Below, in pieces: positions 8,798 to 19,340 of a DNA stretch of 64,000 bases. Positions within the stretch are counted from its first letter, which is position 1. Every line of letters starts with the position of its first letter. The DNA comes from Pseudoalteromonas rubra (GTDB taxonomy: Bacteria; Pseudomonadota; Gammaproteobacteria; Enterobacterales; Alteromonadaceae): the NCBI RefSeq assembly GCF_000967655.1, contig NZ_JXYA01000009.1, positions 1-64,000 of the forward strand. The letters run 5' to 3'. A program made the position numbers and the translations under genes. Below the pieces are notes generated by a model. It saw nothing but the letters and a program-made list of their open reading frames with translations. It did no database searches and had not been told where the DNA came from.

Positions 8798-10127
8798 CTT
8801 CTAACTTCCAATTGAGTCCCTGAGACGATGCATACGCCTCATTGACGAAAAACCCCACTACCTGTACTAATTCATCGTTGTAATAAATCAGCGGCACACG
8901 GCCGCGCTCCCAGGTAGGGACACCATAATCTTTTAGCCAGTGCTTGAGGGTATTACGGCCACTACGCCCAAGCGGTTTAACTTTTTCGTTCAGGCAGTTA
9001 AAGCGCACCGACACCTGTTCATCCGGCATTGGATGGCGGATCCCTTTCCCCTCAATAACAGATAATGTCGTGCTGTCATCCAGCATCACAGGCGCCAGAG
9101 CGATATTGCTGTACGACTGCCTGGGTGCCTGCTCACAGACCCAGTATAAGTTGTCTCTGAAGCGCCTAACCTGCCCGGCAGGTAAAGTAACAGCCATTTG
9201 TGCGTCCGCTTTGGCATTCAACGCCTGTGTCAGGATCTGTTCCAGCTGTTTTTGCGACGGCATCTGAACGCCCCGCTCAGCCAGCCAGGCACGCACCAGG
9301 TTTTGCTGGCGTAATGGCGCAAACTCTGCAAGGCGAGTAACAGACAAGCTTTGCTCATCCAGGCAGTGCATAAGATCGGCCCGGGTGATTTCATCCAGCA
9401 ATGCCTGCTGCCCCTGTAACAGCTCAATGGTACGCATAACGCTGGGAACAAAGCCCGTAAAACGGGATTTTAACAAGGGCAATATCTGGTTGCGCAAAAA
9501 ATTGCGGTCAAAGCGGTCGCTGAGGTTAGATTCATCTTCTATGTGTGATATGCCGAATGTCTTGGCAAACGCTTCTATGTCTGCGCGCTGGGATGTGAGC
9601 AAGGGCCTCAGACATACCCGCCCGGATGGCAACTCGGTGCGTGCCTGCATGGCGCCCAGCCCTTTAAGACCAGAGCCTCGTTTGAGGCGCAGCAGAAAGG
9701 TTTCAACCTGATCGTCCGCGTGCTGCCCCAGCACCAGTGCATGATGCGGATAAGCCTGCTTGTCCAGTGCCTCGTAACGTGCTGCACGGGCCTGAGCTTC
9801 AAGGCTCTGACGATTTTGTGCCACCACCTTAACCGAAACCGGGGTAAAGTCGATGGCCAGCGCCTCACATTGTGCCTCACAAAACGCCTGCCACTTTGGT
9901 GAATTAGGCGACAAACCATGATCAACATAAATTGCCTGTAATGCCAGCCGAGAATTGCACTGCACATAATGATGGCACAGGTACAGCAGCACCACAGAGT
10001 CTACCCCACCTGAGAGCGCCACAGTAAGGCCACGCGTTACCACTTGCAATTTAGAGTGCACTCGCTCATCAGCCAGTAAGTTATCCAGGCTGGCAGCAAA
10101 ACGTTTATAAAGCGGGGTCTGAGTCAT
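8772..10127 (-). CDS. tilS: tRNA(Ile)-lysidine synthase
   Basis: Attaches lysine to C34 of the CAU anticodon of tRNA-Ile2 using ATP, changing its codon from AUG to AUA and its charging from Met to Ile; essential in nearly all bacteria. The N-type ATP pyrophosphatase loop SGGVDS is at residues 39-44, followed by VDHGLSP and the HADDQVETFLLRLKRGSG block. The C-terminal half contains the TilS substrate-binding region and the conserved KHWLKDYGVPTWERGRVPL segment. Length 451 fits the family (E. coli 432). It lies downstream of accA but a terminator sits between them. Confidence 0.95.
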   Translation of the reverse strand: MTQTPLYKRFAASLDNLLADERVHSKLQVVTRGLTVALSGGVDSVVLLYLCHHYVQCNSRLALQAIYVDHGLSPNSPKWQAFCEAQCEALAIDFTPVSVKVVAQNRQSLEAQARAARYEALDKQAYPHHALVLGQHADDQVETFLLRLKRGSGLKGLGAMQARTELPSGRVCLRPLLTSQRADIEAFAKTFGISHIEDESNLSDRFDRNFLRNQILPLLKSRFTGFVPSVMRTIELLQGQQALLDEITRADLMHCLDEQSLSVTRLAEFAPLRQQNLVRAWLAERGVQMPSQKQLEQILTQALNAKADAQMAVTLPAGQVRRFRDNLYWVCEQAPRQSYSNIALAPVMLDDSTTLSVIEGKGIRHPMPDEQVSVRFNCLNEKVKPLGRSGRNTLKHWLKDYGVPTWERGRVPLIYYNDELVQVVGFFVNEAYASSQGLNWKLEDARNTQDR

Positions 10128-10179
10128 AATCTCGGATGTTGTCGATAGTTAGGTCGTATTATCCCGGTTTCGCAGGTAC

Positions 10180-10206
10180 AAAAAAAGCCGCAATGCGGCT
10201 TTTTTC
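10180..10206 (-). terminator. Terminator after accA
   Basis: Hairpin AAAAAAGCCGCATTGCGGC followed by a T run on the minus strand. The mirror A run also lets it act on the plus strand. It separates the accA transcript from tilS. Confidence 0.8.
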
Positions 10207-10228
10207 GGTGTTGCAGTGTCACAGTGGC

Positions 10229-11185
10229 TTAGCAATAACCAAATGACATCAGACGCTGGTAACGTTGCTCCAGCATTTCTTCTGTGCTCAGTGCTTCCAG
10301 TTCGCCCAAGTCACGCTTAAGCTGAGCTTTAAGGTTTTTCGCCATCGTGTCGTAGTTACGATGTGCGCCACCCATAGGCTCATCAATAATGGTATTGATG
10401 AGATCCAGCTCTTTAACTCGTGCTGCTGATACACCCATGGCTTCTGCAGCCAGAGGGGCTTTTTCTGCACTCTTCCACAGGATAGAGGCACACCCTTCCG
10501 GTGAGATAACAGAGTAGGTGCTGTACTGAAGCATGTTAACGCGGTCGCCCACACCAATGGCCAGTGCACCACCAGAGCCACCCTCACCAATCACGGTACA
10601 GATGGTCGGCACTTTCAGTGCAGCCATCACTTTAAGGTTACGAGCAATTGCTTCACTCTGACCACGCTCTTCAGCGCCAACGCCCGGATAAGCACCCGGG
10701 GTGTCGATGAAAGTGATGATTGGCATTTTAAAACGCTCAGCCATTTCCATCAGACGCAAGGCTTTACGATAGCCTTCAGGCTTTGGCATACCAAAGTTGC
10801 GCTTGATTTTTTCGGCTGTGTCGCGGCCTTTTTGCTGGCCGATAACCATGACTGGTTTGTCGTCTAGTCGTGCAACACCGCCCAAAATAGCCGGGTCGTT
10901 TGCGAATGTGCGGTCGCCCGCAAACTCGTCAAATTCAGTGAAAATACGCTCGATGTAATCGCGTGTATAAGGACGAAGCGGATGACGCGCCAACTGAGAT
11001 ACCTGCCAGGCACCGAGGTTGTCGAAGATCTTTTTCGTTTGTTCTACGCTTTTTTCCTTGAGGCGGCTGATCTCTTCTTCAAGGCTGAGATCAAGACTGC
11101 CAGAGCGGCTTACGTTTTGTAATTCATTGATTTTTGCTTCTAATTCTGCAATTGGAAGCTCAAATTCAAGATAATTGAGGCTCAT
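10229..11185 (-). CDS. accA: Acetyl-CoA carboxylase carboxyltransferase subunit alpha
   Basis: With AccD forms the carboxyltransferase that moves CO2 from biotin-BCCP to acetyl-CoA, making malonyl-CoA, the first committed step of fatty acid synthesis. The 318-residue length and sequence match AccA: starting [19 protein letters not shown], with the acyl-CoA carboxylase core [20 protein letters not shown] and [15 protein letters not shown]. It follows dnaE by 16 nt, as in E. coli, so both probably share a transcript that ends at the hairpin at 10180-10206. Confidence 0.97.
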   Translation of the reverse strand: MSLNYLEFELPIAELEAKINELQNVSRSGSLDLSLEEEISRLKEKSVEQTKKIFDNLGAWQVSQLARHPLRPYTRDYIERIFTEFDEFAGDRTFANDPAILGGVARLDDKPVMVIGQQKGRDTAEKIKRNFGMPKPEGYRKALRLMEMAERFKMPIITFIDTPGAYPGVGAEERGQSEAIARNLKVMAALKVPTICTVIGEGGSGGALAIGVGDRVNMLQYSTYSVISPEGCASILWKSAEKAPLAAEAMGVSAARVKELDLINTIIDEPMGGAHRNYDTMAKNLKAQLKRDLGELEALSTEEMLEQRYQRLMSFGYC

Positions 11186-11201
11186 GCTCTAAACTACCTG
11201 T

Positions 11202-14200
11202 TTAATTAAATTCTAGTTCTATTTCCTGCGCCGCCATCTTGGATAATCGTCTGAGGAGATCATCACTGGGCGTCACACACCATTGCATACCTAATGTAAC
11301 TTCCGCTATCGCGTCCGGGCGCTGATATTGGATTTTTACCGGACACGTACCAAATTTGTACGGTTCCAGTACTTTTTTCAGATTATCTATGAAGTTCGTG
11401 TCAATTTGCACCATATTCAAGGTCATTTTTATCGCACTGATCCGCTTTTCACGGGCCTGAGATATGGTACAGACTTCTCTGGCGGTCATTGTAATGCCGC
11501 CGGAGAAGTTATCAAAGCTGACCTGTCCGGATATTACCAAGATTTGGTTCATTTGCAGCATATCTTGGTACATTTCGAACTGTTCAGGAAATAAGCGTAC
11601 ATCAATTCGTGCGCTCTTGTCATCTAAAGTTATCAGACCCCAGCGTTTGCCTTTTTTGTTGACCAGCACTCTTGCATTGATAACCAACCCGGCAGCCGTC
11701 GATTGCACATCGCGATTTGTCGGCTGTAATTCTACTAGACGACCCGAAGTATAATTTTTTAACTCTTTTCTGTACTGATTTATCGGGTGACCGGTCAGAT
11801 ATAAGCCCAGAGTGTCTTTTTCACCCTGCAACCATTCATCATCCGACAGCGGGATTGCTTTAACAAAGGCCTGCTCAACTTCGTCTGGCTCAACGGCCAG
11901 CAAGCCAAACAAATCACTTTGCCCCAGTGACTCGGCCTTGTGGTGCTGCTCGGCAGACTTCATGGCGTCTTTCAGGCTGGCCAGTAAGGTAGCACGCCCG
12001 GGCTGGGTTTTTTCCGGACCCAGCTGGTCCAGCGCACCTGCGTAAATCAGCTTTTCAATCACCCGGCGGTTCAGGCGTTTAAGGTCAACCCGGGCACAAA
12101 AATCGAATAAGTCTTTAAACGGACCGCCCTGCTCGCGGGCTTCCAGAATGGCTTCAACCGGGCCTTCACCCACGCCTTTGATGGCGCCGATACCATAGAC
12201 GATCTCGCCCTGGCGGTTTACCGCAAACTTATATACGCCCGCGTTGACGTCCGGTGGCAACAGCGTCAACTTCATGTTTTCGCATTCGTCCACCAGGGTC
12301 ACGATTTTGTCGGTGTTATCCATATCCGCCGACATTACCGCTGCCATAAACTCAGCCGGATAATGGGTTTTCATCCACAGCGTCTGATACGATACCAGTG
12401 CATAAGCAGCAGAGTGTGACTTGTTAAAGCCATAACCCGCGAACTTCTCTACCAGATCGAAGATCTTCATTGCCAGTTCGCCGTCAACGCCGTTGTCTCT
12501 GGCACCGTCTTCGAAGGTGCTACGCTGCTTGGCCATTTCCTCGGGTTTTTTCTTACCCATGGCTCGACGCAGCAAGTCTGCGCCACCTAGGCTGTATCCC
12601 GCCAGAACCTGGGCAATCTGCATTACCTGTTCCTGGTATAGGATGATCCCGTAGGTCGGCTCCAGGATTGGTTGCAGGCTGTCGTGCTGGTACTGCGCAT
12701 CCGGGTAAGAGATATCTTCTCGGCCATGCTTACGGTCGATAAAGTTATCTACCATGCCCGATTGCAGCGGACCCGGACGGAACAAAGCAACCAGTGCGAT
12801 CATATCTTCGAAGCAGTCCGGCTTCAAACGACGGATCAGGTCTTTCATCCCCCGCGATTCCAACTGGAATACGGCGGTGGTTTCAGCTCTGAGCAGCACT
12901 TCGAAGCTGGCCGGATCATCTAACGGAATAGCCGCGATATCGACCGGCTCAATGCCATCACGCGCCAGTCGCTCGTTGGTCATATCGAGCGCCCACTGCA
13001 AGATGGTCAGTGTACGCAGACCCAGGAAGTCGAACTTAACCAGACCGGCCGTTTCAACGTCGTTTTTATCAAACTGGGTGACCGGGAACTTACCTTCTTC
13101 GTCGCAATAGAGCGCGGCAAAGTCGGTGATACTGGTCGGCGAGATAACCACGCCCCCGGCGTGCTTACCGGCGTTACGGGTACAGCCTTCAAGAATACGA
13201 CACTTGTCTATCAGCTCTCGAACTTCTTCGTCGCCGTCGTACACTTCAGGCAGACGCGGCTCAACCTCAAAGGCTTTGGCCAGGGTCATACCCGGATCGC
13301 CCGGGACGAGCTTAGAAATACGATCGACAAAGCCATAAGGGTGACCAAGCACCCGACCCACGTCGCGAATTACCGCCTTGGCGGCCATGGTACCAAAGGT
13401 GATGATCTGGGATACCGCCTGACGACCATATAGCTTAGATACGTGGTCGATTACTTCATCCCGGCGGTCCATACAGAAGTCGACGTCGAAGTCGGGCATC
13501 GAGACACGTTCCGGGTTAAGGAAACGTTCGAATAGCAGGTCAAATTCCAGTGGATCCAGATCGGTGATCTTTAACGCATACGCCACCAGTGAGCCCGCAC
13601 CGGAACCCCGCCCCGGCCCGACCGGAATATCGTTATCCTTACTCCACTGGATGAACTCCATTACGATCAGGAAGTAGCCAGGGAATCCCATCTGGTTGAT
13701 TACGTCGAGCTCAATTTGCAGACGCTCATCATACGGGCCGCGTTTTTCTGCGCGCTCAGCATCGTCCGGGAATAGGAACTGTAAACGCTCTTCCAGACCA
13801 TCACGGGATACCTTCACCAGGAAGTCTTCGATTTTTAAATCGCCGGTCGGATAATCTGGCAGGAAGTAAGTGCCCAGCTGAACGGTGACGTTACAGCGCT
13901 TGGCAATCTCTACCGTGTTTTGCAGCGCTTCCGGAATATCGCTGAATAACTCCTGCATTTGTTCAGGGGTTTTCAGGTACTGCTCTTTGGAGAAACGTCT
14001 GGGACGGTTTTTATCTTCCAGCGTGTAACCGTCGTGAATGGCCACACGAATTTCGTGGGGTTCGAAGTCATGTTCATGGAGGAACACCACTTCGTTAGTT
14101 GCCACAACCGGCAAACCTCTTTCAGTTGCCAGCGCGACCGCCGCATGCAGGTATGCCTCTTCCTGCTCACGGCCGGTACGGTGTAGTTCAAGATAATAAT

Positions 14201-14693
14201 GATCGGCAAAATGGGTTTCGTAGAATTCCACCGTGTCGGCAATCAGTTGCGGGTTGCCCTTTAAAAGCGCTTTACCCACATCGCCGTCTTTAGCACCGGA
14301 TAATAAGATCAGGCCTTCTTTGTATTTAGCCAGCCACGCTTTGTCTATTGCGGGACGATGAAATACGTGGCCCCGTAAATAGGCCTCGGAGATCAATAAG
14401 GTAAGGTTTTTATAACCTTCGTTGTTTTTGGCCAGCACCACAATGCGGCTGGGCTCGTCCGGAAACTGATCGCTCTTAAGCCAGAAATCGGCCCCGACCA
14501 GCGGTTTAATACCCGCACCGTGGGCCGCGCCGTAAAAGCGCACCAGGCCACATAAGTTCATCTGATCTGTGATGGCAAAGGCAGGCATGCCCAGCTCGGC
14601 GGCACGCGCCACGATGGGCTTGGTTTTTGCCAGCCCGTCGACCATAGAAAAGTCGCTGTGTACTCTTAAATGAACAAACTCAGGGGCTGCCAT
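11202..14693 (-). CDS. dnaE: DNA polymerase III subunit alpha
   Basis: The replicative polymerase, 1163 residues (E. coli 1160). An N-terminal PHP domain starts with [14 protein letters not shown]. The palm carries the metal-binding aspartates in MPDFDVDF (residues 399-406; Asp401 and Asp403, same numbering as E. coli), and the third lies in [11 protein letters not shown]. The fingers, helix-hairpin-helix and a C-terminal OB-fold (around 990-1060) follow. No exonuclease motifs are present, so proofreading would come from a separate DnaQ. It sits 2 nt after rnhB and 16 nt before accA, in one operon. Confidence 0.98.
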   Translation of the reverse strand: MAAPEFVHLRVHSDFSMVDGLAKTKPIVARAAELGMPAFAITDQMNLCGLVRFYGAAHGAGIKPLVGADFWLKSDQFPDEPSRIVVLAKNNEGYKNLTLLISEAYLRGHVFHRPAIDKAWLAKYKEGLILLSGAKDGDVGKALLKGNPQLIADTVEFYETHFADHYYLELHRTGREQEEAYLHAAVALATERGLPVVATNEVVFLHEHDFEPHEIRVAIHDGYTLEDKNRPRRFSKEQYLKTPEQMQELFSDIPEALQNTVEIAKRCNVTVQLGTYFLPDYPTGDLKIEDFLVKVSRDGLEERLQFLFPDDAERAEKRGPYDERLQIELDVINQMGFPGYFLIVMEFIQWSKDNDIPVGPGRGSGAGSLVAYALKITDLDPLEFDLLFERFLNPERVSMPDFDVDFCMDRRDEVIDHVSKLYGRQAVSQIITFGTMAAKAVIRDVGRVLGHPYGFVDRISKLVPGDPGMTLAKAFEVEPRLPEVYDGDEEVRELIDKCRILEGCTRNAGKHAGGVVISPTSITDFAALYCDEEGKFPVTQFDKNDVETAGLVKFDFLGLRTLTILQWALDMTNERLARDGIEPVDIAAIPLDDPASFEVLLRAETTAVFQLESRGMKDLIRRLKPDCFEDMIALVALFRPGPLQSGMVDNFIDRKHGREDISYPDAQYQHDSLQPILEPTYGIILYQEQVMQIAQVLAGYSLGGADLLRRAMGKKKPEEMAKQRSTFEDGARDNGVDGELAMKIFDLVEKFAGYGFNKSHSAAYALVSYQTLWMKTHYPAEFMAAVMSADMDNTDKIVTLVDECENMKLTLLPPDVNAGVYKFAVNRQGEIVYGIGAIKGVGEGPVEAILEAREQGGPFKDLFDFCARVDLKRLNRRVIEKLIYAGALDQLGPEKTQPGRATLLASLKDAMKSAEQHHKAESLGQSDLFGLLAVEPDEVEQAFVKAIPLSDDEWLQGEKDTLGLYLTGHPINQYRKELKNYTSGRLVELQPTNRDVQSTAAGLVINARVLVNKKGKRWGLITLDDKSARIDVRLFPEQFEMYQDMLQMNQILVISGQVSFDNFSGGITMTAREVCTISQAREKRISAIKMTLNMVQIDTNFIDNLKKVLEPYKFGTCPVKIQYQRPDAIAEVTLGMQWCVTPSDDLLRRLSKMAAQEIELEFN

Positions 14694-14695
14694 AA

Positions 14696-15289
14696 CTAAG
14701 ATTTCTCCGCCAGAATGCGCTGTACCGGTTTGAAACTGGTTCTGTGATGCGGGGTTGCGCCGTGTTCGCTGAGCGCTGCAAAATGGGCTTTGGTCGGGTA
14801 GCCTTTGTGTCCCGCAAAACCATATTGCGGATATTGCTTATCCAGCTCCAGCATTTCCTGATCGCGGGTCACTTTTGCCAGGATAGAGGCAGCACTGATC
14901 TCAGCGACCAGGCTGTCGCCTTTAACCACCGCCTGAGCAGGCACGCTCAGTTCGGGCAAGCGATTGCCGTCAACAAATACAAACTCGGCTTTCACTGCTA
15001 AGCCTTCTACCGCGCGCGTCATGGCCAGCATAGTGGCATGCAGGATATTCAGCTCATCAATTTCGCTCACCGTAGCACGTGCCACGTGGTAGCACAGTGC
15101 TTTTTGTTTGATCTCTTCAGCCAGCAGTAAGCGCTTTTTCTCGGTAAGTTTTTTGGAATCCGTCAGCCCTTCTATCGGGTTGGCCGGATCCAGGATCACC
15201 GCCGCTGTGACCACGTCACCCACTAAAGGGCCACGGCCTACTTCATCTACGCCTGCAATATACTGCACATCAGGACGTTCAATTTGCAT
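14696..15289 (-). CDS. rnhB: Ribonuclease HII
   Basis: Cuts RNA in RNA/DNA hybrids and starts removal of single misincorporated ribonucleotides. The RNase HII signature is at the N-terminus: [15 protein letters not shown] with the catalytic pair Asp15-Glu16; a further conserved acid lies in [10 protein letters not shown]. Length 197 is typical (E. coli 198). Its start overlaps the end of lpxB by 11 nt, and dnaE follows after 2 nt, so lpxB-rnhB-dnaE-accA are tightly coupled, as in E. coli. Confidence 0.97.
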   Translation of the reverse strand: MQIERPDVQYIAGVDEVGRGPLVGDVVTAAVILDPANPIEGLTDSKKLTEKKRLLLAEEIKQKALCYHVARATVSEIDELNILHATMLAMTRAVEGLAVKAEFVFVDGNRLPELSVPAQAVVKGDSLVAEISAASILAKVTRDQEMLELDKQYPQYGFAGHKGYPTKAHFAALSEHGATPHHRTSFKPVQRILAEKS

Positions 15290-16433
15290 CTATTAACTCC
15301 ACTACAGCCTGTGCCGCCTGTTTGCTGGCGTCACGGCGAATATTCTGGTGAATATCATAAAAACGTTGGATAAGCGCTGAGTTGTCTCCTTTCAGCAAAG
15401 GTAGCAATGCATCTGTGAGTGCATCGGGGTTACAATCCTGTTGTAAAAACTCTTCAACCAGGGCTTCATCTGCCAACAGATTTGGCAAAGAAAAGTGCTT
15501 AATGTTGAAGGTAAAAAAGGTATTAAAAATCCAATAACTGAGAGGCTTGAGCTTATAACCGACCACCATTGGCTTTTTATACAGCATGGCCTCCAGTGTT
15601 GCTGTGCCCGAGGCGAGCAAAACGGCAGTTGCCGCCGTCATCGCCAGCGAGGACTGGCCATCGAGTAAAATGGTTCTCAGCTCTGGGGCAACCTGGGCCT
15701 GAATAGCCTGAAATTGCGCTTTGCGCTTTTCGTTCACCAGAGGCACAAGAATTTTCAGGTTGGGGATCTTATCGGCCAGTGCTTTGGCCGTCAGTAAATA
15801 GGTTTCACTAAGCTGGCTTACTTCAGAGCCGCGACTGCCTGGCAACAGAGCCAGCACAGTATCTGAGTCTTTCAGGCCCAATTGCGCGCGCGCGGCTGAC
15901 ACATCCACATCGAGCGGGATTTCATCCGCCAGTGTATGACCGACAAAGGTGCACGGCACTTCGTGTTTATCGTAAAAAGCTTTTTCGAATGGCAGCAGGG
16001 ATAACACCAGGTTGGTGGCTTCCGCGATTTTAAAAATGCGTTTTTGTCGCCAGGCCCAGACTGACGGACTGACATACTGAACGGTTTTAATACCGGCCGC
16101 TTTAAGTGGTTTTTCTACGCGCAGGTTGAAGTCGGGCGCATCAATACCGATATAAATATCCGGTTTATGCGCGATAAAATGCTCGACCAGTTGTTTGCGG
16201 ATCTTCAGTAGGCGTGGCAGCCTTCCTAATACTTCCACCAGGCCCATCACAGCCAGCTCTTCCATATCGAATAAGGTTTCGCATCCGGCCGCCAGCATCT
16301 TCGGACCGGCAATACCGATAAATCGGGCATTAGGATAATGTTCGCGCAGTGCATGGATAAGTCCTGCACCTAAGATGTCGCCAGACAGCTCGCCGGCAAC
16401 AATCCCTATCGTAATTTCTTTTTCGTTGGCCAT
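15279..16433 (-). CDS. lpxB: Lipid-A-disaccharide synthase
   Basis: A peripheral inner-membrane glycosyltransferase joining 2,3-diacylglucosamine-1-phosphate and UDP-2,3-diacylglucosamine in lipid A synthesis. It starts [19 protein letters not shown], colinear with the E. coli start, and keeps the GSRGSEV and [10 protein letters not shown] motifs. I choose the ATG at 16433. The longer frame to 16463 would begin inside the terminator hairpin at 16449-16480, and an ATG at 16442 is the alternative. No strong Shine-Dalgarno is seen for either. Length becomes 384 (E. coli 382). Confidence 0.93.
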   Translation of the reverse strand: MANEKEITIGIVAGELSGDILGAGLIHALREHYPNARFIGIAGPKMLAAGCETLFDMEELAVMGLVEVLGRLPRLLKIRKQLVEHFIAHKPDIYIGIDAPDFNLRVEKPLKAAGIKTVQYVSPSVWAWRQKRIFKIAEATNLVLSLLPFEKAFYDKHEVPCTFVGHTLADEIPLDVDVSAARAQLGLKDSDTVLALLPGSRGSEVSQLSETYLLTAKALADKIPNLKILVPLVNEKRKAQFQAIQAQVAPELRTILLDGQSSLAMTAATAVLLASGTATLEAMLYKKPMVVGYKLKPLSYWIFNTFFTFNIKHFSLPNLLADEALVEEFLQQDCNPDALTDALLPLLKGDNSALIQRFYDIHQNIRRDASKQAAQAVVELIDAN

Positions 16434-16448
16434 GTGATTCATTTTAGA

Positions 16449-16480
16449 ATAAAAAAACGCCATACAGGCTGTATGGCGTT
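16449..16480 (-). terminator. Terminator-like hairpin between lpxA and lpxB
   Basis: Minus strand AACGCCATAC-AGCCT-GTATGGCGTT (10-bp perfect stem) is followed at once by a run of seven T, a good intrinsic terminator. It lies between lpxA and lpxB, which overlap or touch in E. coli. Some readthrough or a separate lpxB promoter must therefore exist. Confidence 0.75.
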
Positions 16481-16534
16481 AGTATATCAGATACAGATAT
16501 GCGATGTAGAAAGGTTATCGGCCGTTATCAAAAA

Positions 16535-17305
16535 TTAACGTACCAGTCCTCTTTCTGAGGTCGCAATAAAGTCAATCATGTCCTGAACACCGGCAAACTT
16601 TGCGGCATCTTCGCGCATGACTTCCAGCGCTTCATCCAGCTTCAGACCTTTACGGAACAAAGTCTTATAAGCTCGACGAATGGCCATGATCTCATCCGAT
16701 TCATAACCACGGCGCTTTAACCCTTCTGTGTTTATCGCAGCAGGTCGCGCAGGCGTACCAGTGGTTGTTACAAATGGCGGTACGTCCTGATTCACACCGC
16801 TGTACATGCCAACAAAGGCATGAGCACCGATTTTACAGAACTGATGGACACCCGAATTACCGGCTAAAATCACAAAGTCGCCGACATGTACATGCCCTGC
16901 CACACTCGCATTGTTAGCGAAAATCACATTGTTGCCGATGACAGCATCGTGCGCAACATGGGTGTACGCCATAAACAAGTTATTGCTGCCGATCTGAGTG
17001 ATGCCTTTATCCTGAATGGTACCACGGTGGATGGTGGCGCATTCGCGGATAATATTGTTGTCACCAATTACCAGCTTGGTTGGTTCATCCTTGTACTTTT
17101 TATCTTGGCAGGCTTCGCCGACTGATGCGAACTGAAAAATATGGTTACCAGAACCAATCACGCTGGGTCCTTTGATCACGACGTGAGATTCTATTTTACA
17201 GTTGTCTCCAATAACAACATCATTGCCGATATAGCTATAGGGACCAACTGATACATTTTCGCCCAGTTGAGCACCTGACTCAATAATTGCAGTAGGATGG
17301 ATCAC
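16535..17305 (-). CDS. lpxA: UDP-N-acetylglucosamine acyltransferase
   Basis: The first enzyme of lipid A synthesis, adding 3-hydroxyacyl from ACP to UDP-GlcNAc. It is a left-handed beta-helix protein of repeated hexapeptides, with the catalytic histidine in the YTHVAHDAVIG segment (His119, matching E. coli His125). I prefer a GTG start at 17305 (VIHPTAIIES) with GAGAG 9 nt upstream. The ATG at 17329 lies inside the end of fabZ and adds eight residues absent from relatives. Length would be 256 (E. coli 262). The start is just 3 nt after fabZ ends, so the two are probably coupled. Confidence 0.93.
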   Translation of the reverse strand: MIHPTAIIESGAQLGENVSVGPYSYIGNDVVIGDNCKIESHVVIKGPSVIGSGNHIFQFASVGEACQDKKYKDEPTKLVIGDNNIIRECATIHRGTIQDKGITQIGSNNLFMAYTHVAHDAVIGNNVIFANNASVAGHVHVGDFVILAGNSGVHQFCKIGAHAFVGMYSGVNQDVPPFVTTTGTPARPAAINTEGLKRRGYESDEIMAIRRAYKTLFRKGLKLDEALEVMREDAAKFAGVQDMIDFIATSERGLVR

Positions 17306-17307
17306 GC

Positions 17308-17760
17308 TTAAAACTCTCTTCTTGCACACATTAGTTCAGCGCTACACACGACCTTGCCGTCGACCTTTGCAACACCAGAAAATTTCCAGATATTGCGGCG
17401 CTCTTTCACAAATTCAACATGCAAATGCATAGTATCGCCCGGCACGACCGGCTGCTTGAAGCGCGCATTATCTATCGCTGCAAACAAGTATAGTTCATTA
17501 TCACCGCGATTCTCGACGGTCTTAAAGCCAAGCAGGCCAGTCGCCTGAGCCATGGCTTCTAAAATCATCACGCCTGGGAAAATAGGCTGATCAGGAAAGT
17601 GGCCTGTAAAAATAGGCTCGTTGGCAGTCACATTTTTGACTGCATGTAAGTATTCGCCAGGCTTATAGTCAATGACCTTATCTACCAGCAGCATCGGGTA
17701 ACGATGTGGCAGTAGCTTGAGGATTTCTTGAATATCAAAGCTATTTAATTCGTTGGCCAA
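17308..17760 (-). CDS. fabZ: 3-hydroxyacyl-[ACP] dehydratase FabZ
   Basis: Dehydrates beta-hydroxyacyl-ACP in fatty acid elongation, competing with LpxA for 3-hydroxyacyl-ACP and so balancing phospholipid against lipid A. A hot-dog fold protein of 150 residues with the active-site block [20 protein letters not shown] (His54 and Glu68, identical in number to E. coli). It lies between lpxD (11-nt gap) and lpxA. Confidence 0.97.
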   Translation of the reverse strand: MANELNSFDIQEILKLLPHRYPMLLVDKVIDYKPGEYLHAVKNVTANEPIFTGHFPDQPIFPGVMILEAMAQATGLLGFKTVENRGDNELYLFAAIDNARFKQPVVPGDTMHLHVEFVKERRNIWKFSGVAKVDGKVVCSAELMCARREF

Positions 17761-17771
17761 AATAACATCCT

Positions 17772-18812
17772 TTAGTTATCAGTATGTTTAAGCTGTTCAG
17801 TGAGGCTTTCCAGCGCTTTCAATCGCGCTTTAAAATCCGAAAGATTACGCAGATGAGCAATGTTTTTACGCCACTCTTTGTTTGTGGTGTGTGGCATACC
17901 TGATGAGTAAATCCCCGGCTCGGAGATCCCTTTGGTCACCATGCTCATGCCTGTAATGACGACTCCGTCACACACTTCATTATGTCCGTTGACAGCCACC
18001 ATACCGCCAATTTGGCAATATTTGCCGATTTTTACACTACCGGCCATTACGCTACACCCGGCAATGGCGGTACCGTAACCAATCTCAACATTGTGTGCGA
18101 TTTGAATTTGGTTATCCAAAATCACATTATCGTGGATCACCGTGTCATCCAGCGCACCCCGATCTATCGTCGTGCTTGCCCCGACTTCTACGCGGTTACC
18201 AATAATGACGCTACCAAGCTGAGGAATTTTAACCCATTCTCCGCCTTCGTTTGCATAGCCAAAGCCATCGCTCCCGATCACGGCGCCGGACTGAAATAAA
18301 CACGACTCGCCGATGACCACTTCATGATAAATAGTCACGTTGGCCCAGAGCTTAGTTTTAGCGCCAATACGGGTATGTTTACCAACGAAACAACCTGGAC
18401 CTATCTGCACGTCATCGCCAAGCTCTACGCCTGCTTCTATCACGGCATTCGCGCCAATGCTGACATTATTACCGAGTTTCACCGACTCATGGACCGAAGC
18501 ACGCTCATGAATTCCCTGCGCTGAATCAGGCGTGGTATCCATATATTGCGCAAGCTTGGCGTACGCGACGTAAGGGTTGTCACAGATTAGCTTGTTACCC
18601 GGGAAGTGTTCAGCCTCAGAGGGTGCCAGTATCACGGCCCCTGCTTGCGTGGCGGCAAGCTGGCTGCGGTATTTTTTGTTTGCCAGGAACGCGATGTCCT
18701 GGCCACCTGCATTAAGCAAGGTGGCAATTTTCTCAATTGGCTGATCCGGATCGCCCTGTAAATCGGCGCCCACAGCATCAGCCAACTGCGACAAAGTGTA
18801 GTGTTTGGTCAT
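17772..18812 (-). CDS. lpxD: UDP-3-O-(3-hydroxyacyl)glucosamine N-acyltransferase
   Basis: Third acylation step of lipid A synthesis: adds an N-linked 3-hydroxyacyl chain from ACP. An N-terminal uridine-binding domain (1 to about 100) is followed by a hexapeptide left-handed beta-helix (about 105-300) and a C-terminal helical tail. The catalytic histidine is His240 in IAHNVEIG. Length 346 (E. coli 341). The ATG overlaps the skp stop codon by one base (TAATG), indicating translational coupling. Confidence 0.97.
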   Translation of the reverse strand: MTKHYTLSQLADAVGADLQGDPDQPIEKIATLLNAGGQDIAFLANKKYRSQLAATQAGAVILAPSEAEHFPGNKLICDNPYVAYAKLAQYMDTTPDSAQGIHERASVHESVKLGNNVSIGANAVIEAGVELGDDVQIGPGCFVGKHTRIGAKTKLWANVTIYHEVVIGESCLFQSGAVIGSDGFGYANEGGEWVKIPQLGSVIIGNRVEVGASTTIDRGALDDTVIHDNVILDNQIQIAHNVEIGYGTAIAGCSVMAGSVKIGKYCQIGGMVAVNGHNEVCDGVVITGMSMVTKGISEPGIYSSGMPHTTNKEWRKNIAHLRNLSDFKARLKALESLTEQLKHTDN

Positions 18813-19330
18813 TACTTTTTACTGACTACTTCAACAATTTTATCAGACAGGTCAGAAACTTTATCAGGGTTGAAGTAAATTGTCGTTTCTTTTACACGAA
18901 CTTCGTCGTATTTTCCTTTTTTGGCAACTTCTTCAATGGCATCAACGATCAGTTTCTGTACTTTTGCCAGTTCCTGATTTTGACGCGTTTTGATTTCTTG
19001 CTCTAAAGGACGACCCTTTTCAGCCAGTTCTTGCTGCATGCCCTGAATTTTCTTACGCAATGCAGTTTGTTGCTCTTCGCTCATAGTTGCGCTCTCACGC
19101 TTAAACTTTTCAGCTTCGAAACGAATGTCACCTTGTAGTTTTTCTAATTCTTGACGACGTTCTGCGAACTCTGACTTTAGCGTTTGCTCAATTTTAGCCA
19201 TTTGTGGCAATTGTGAGTAAATGCTTTGCATGTCGATCAGACCAACTTTGTGTGCAAAAGCAGACGCAGAAGCCCCCATCATGAGTGTTGCCATCAGCGC
19301 CATGGCCGAAGTTTTGAATAGTTTTTTCAC
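18812..19330 (-). CDS. skp: Periplasmic chaperone Skp (OmpH family)
   Basis: A trimeric periplasmic holdase that carries unfolded outer-membrane proteins to the BAM complex. It has a clear Sec signal peptide (MKKLFKTSAMALMATLMMGA..., cleavage near AFA-HKV), then a long, charged coiled-coil region (about 45-125) typical of the Skp tentacles. Length 172 (E. coli 161). It lies 10 nt after bamA, the standard order. Confidence 0.94.
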   Translation of the reverse strand: MKKLFKTSAMALMATLMMGASASAFAHKVGLIDMQSIYSQLPQMAKIEQTLKSEFAERRQELEKLQGDIRFEAEKFKRESATMSEEQQTALRKKIQGMQQELAEKGRPLEQEIKTRQNQELAKVQKLIVDAIEEVAKKGKYDEVRVKETTIYFNPDKVSDLSDKIVEVVSKK

Positions 19331-19340
19331 AATTAGCTCC

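Noticed and set aside
16434..16463. Longer lpxB start at 16463
   Set aside because: The extension is the T-rich arm of a transcription terminator, and the added residues are not seen in the family.
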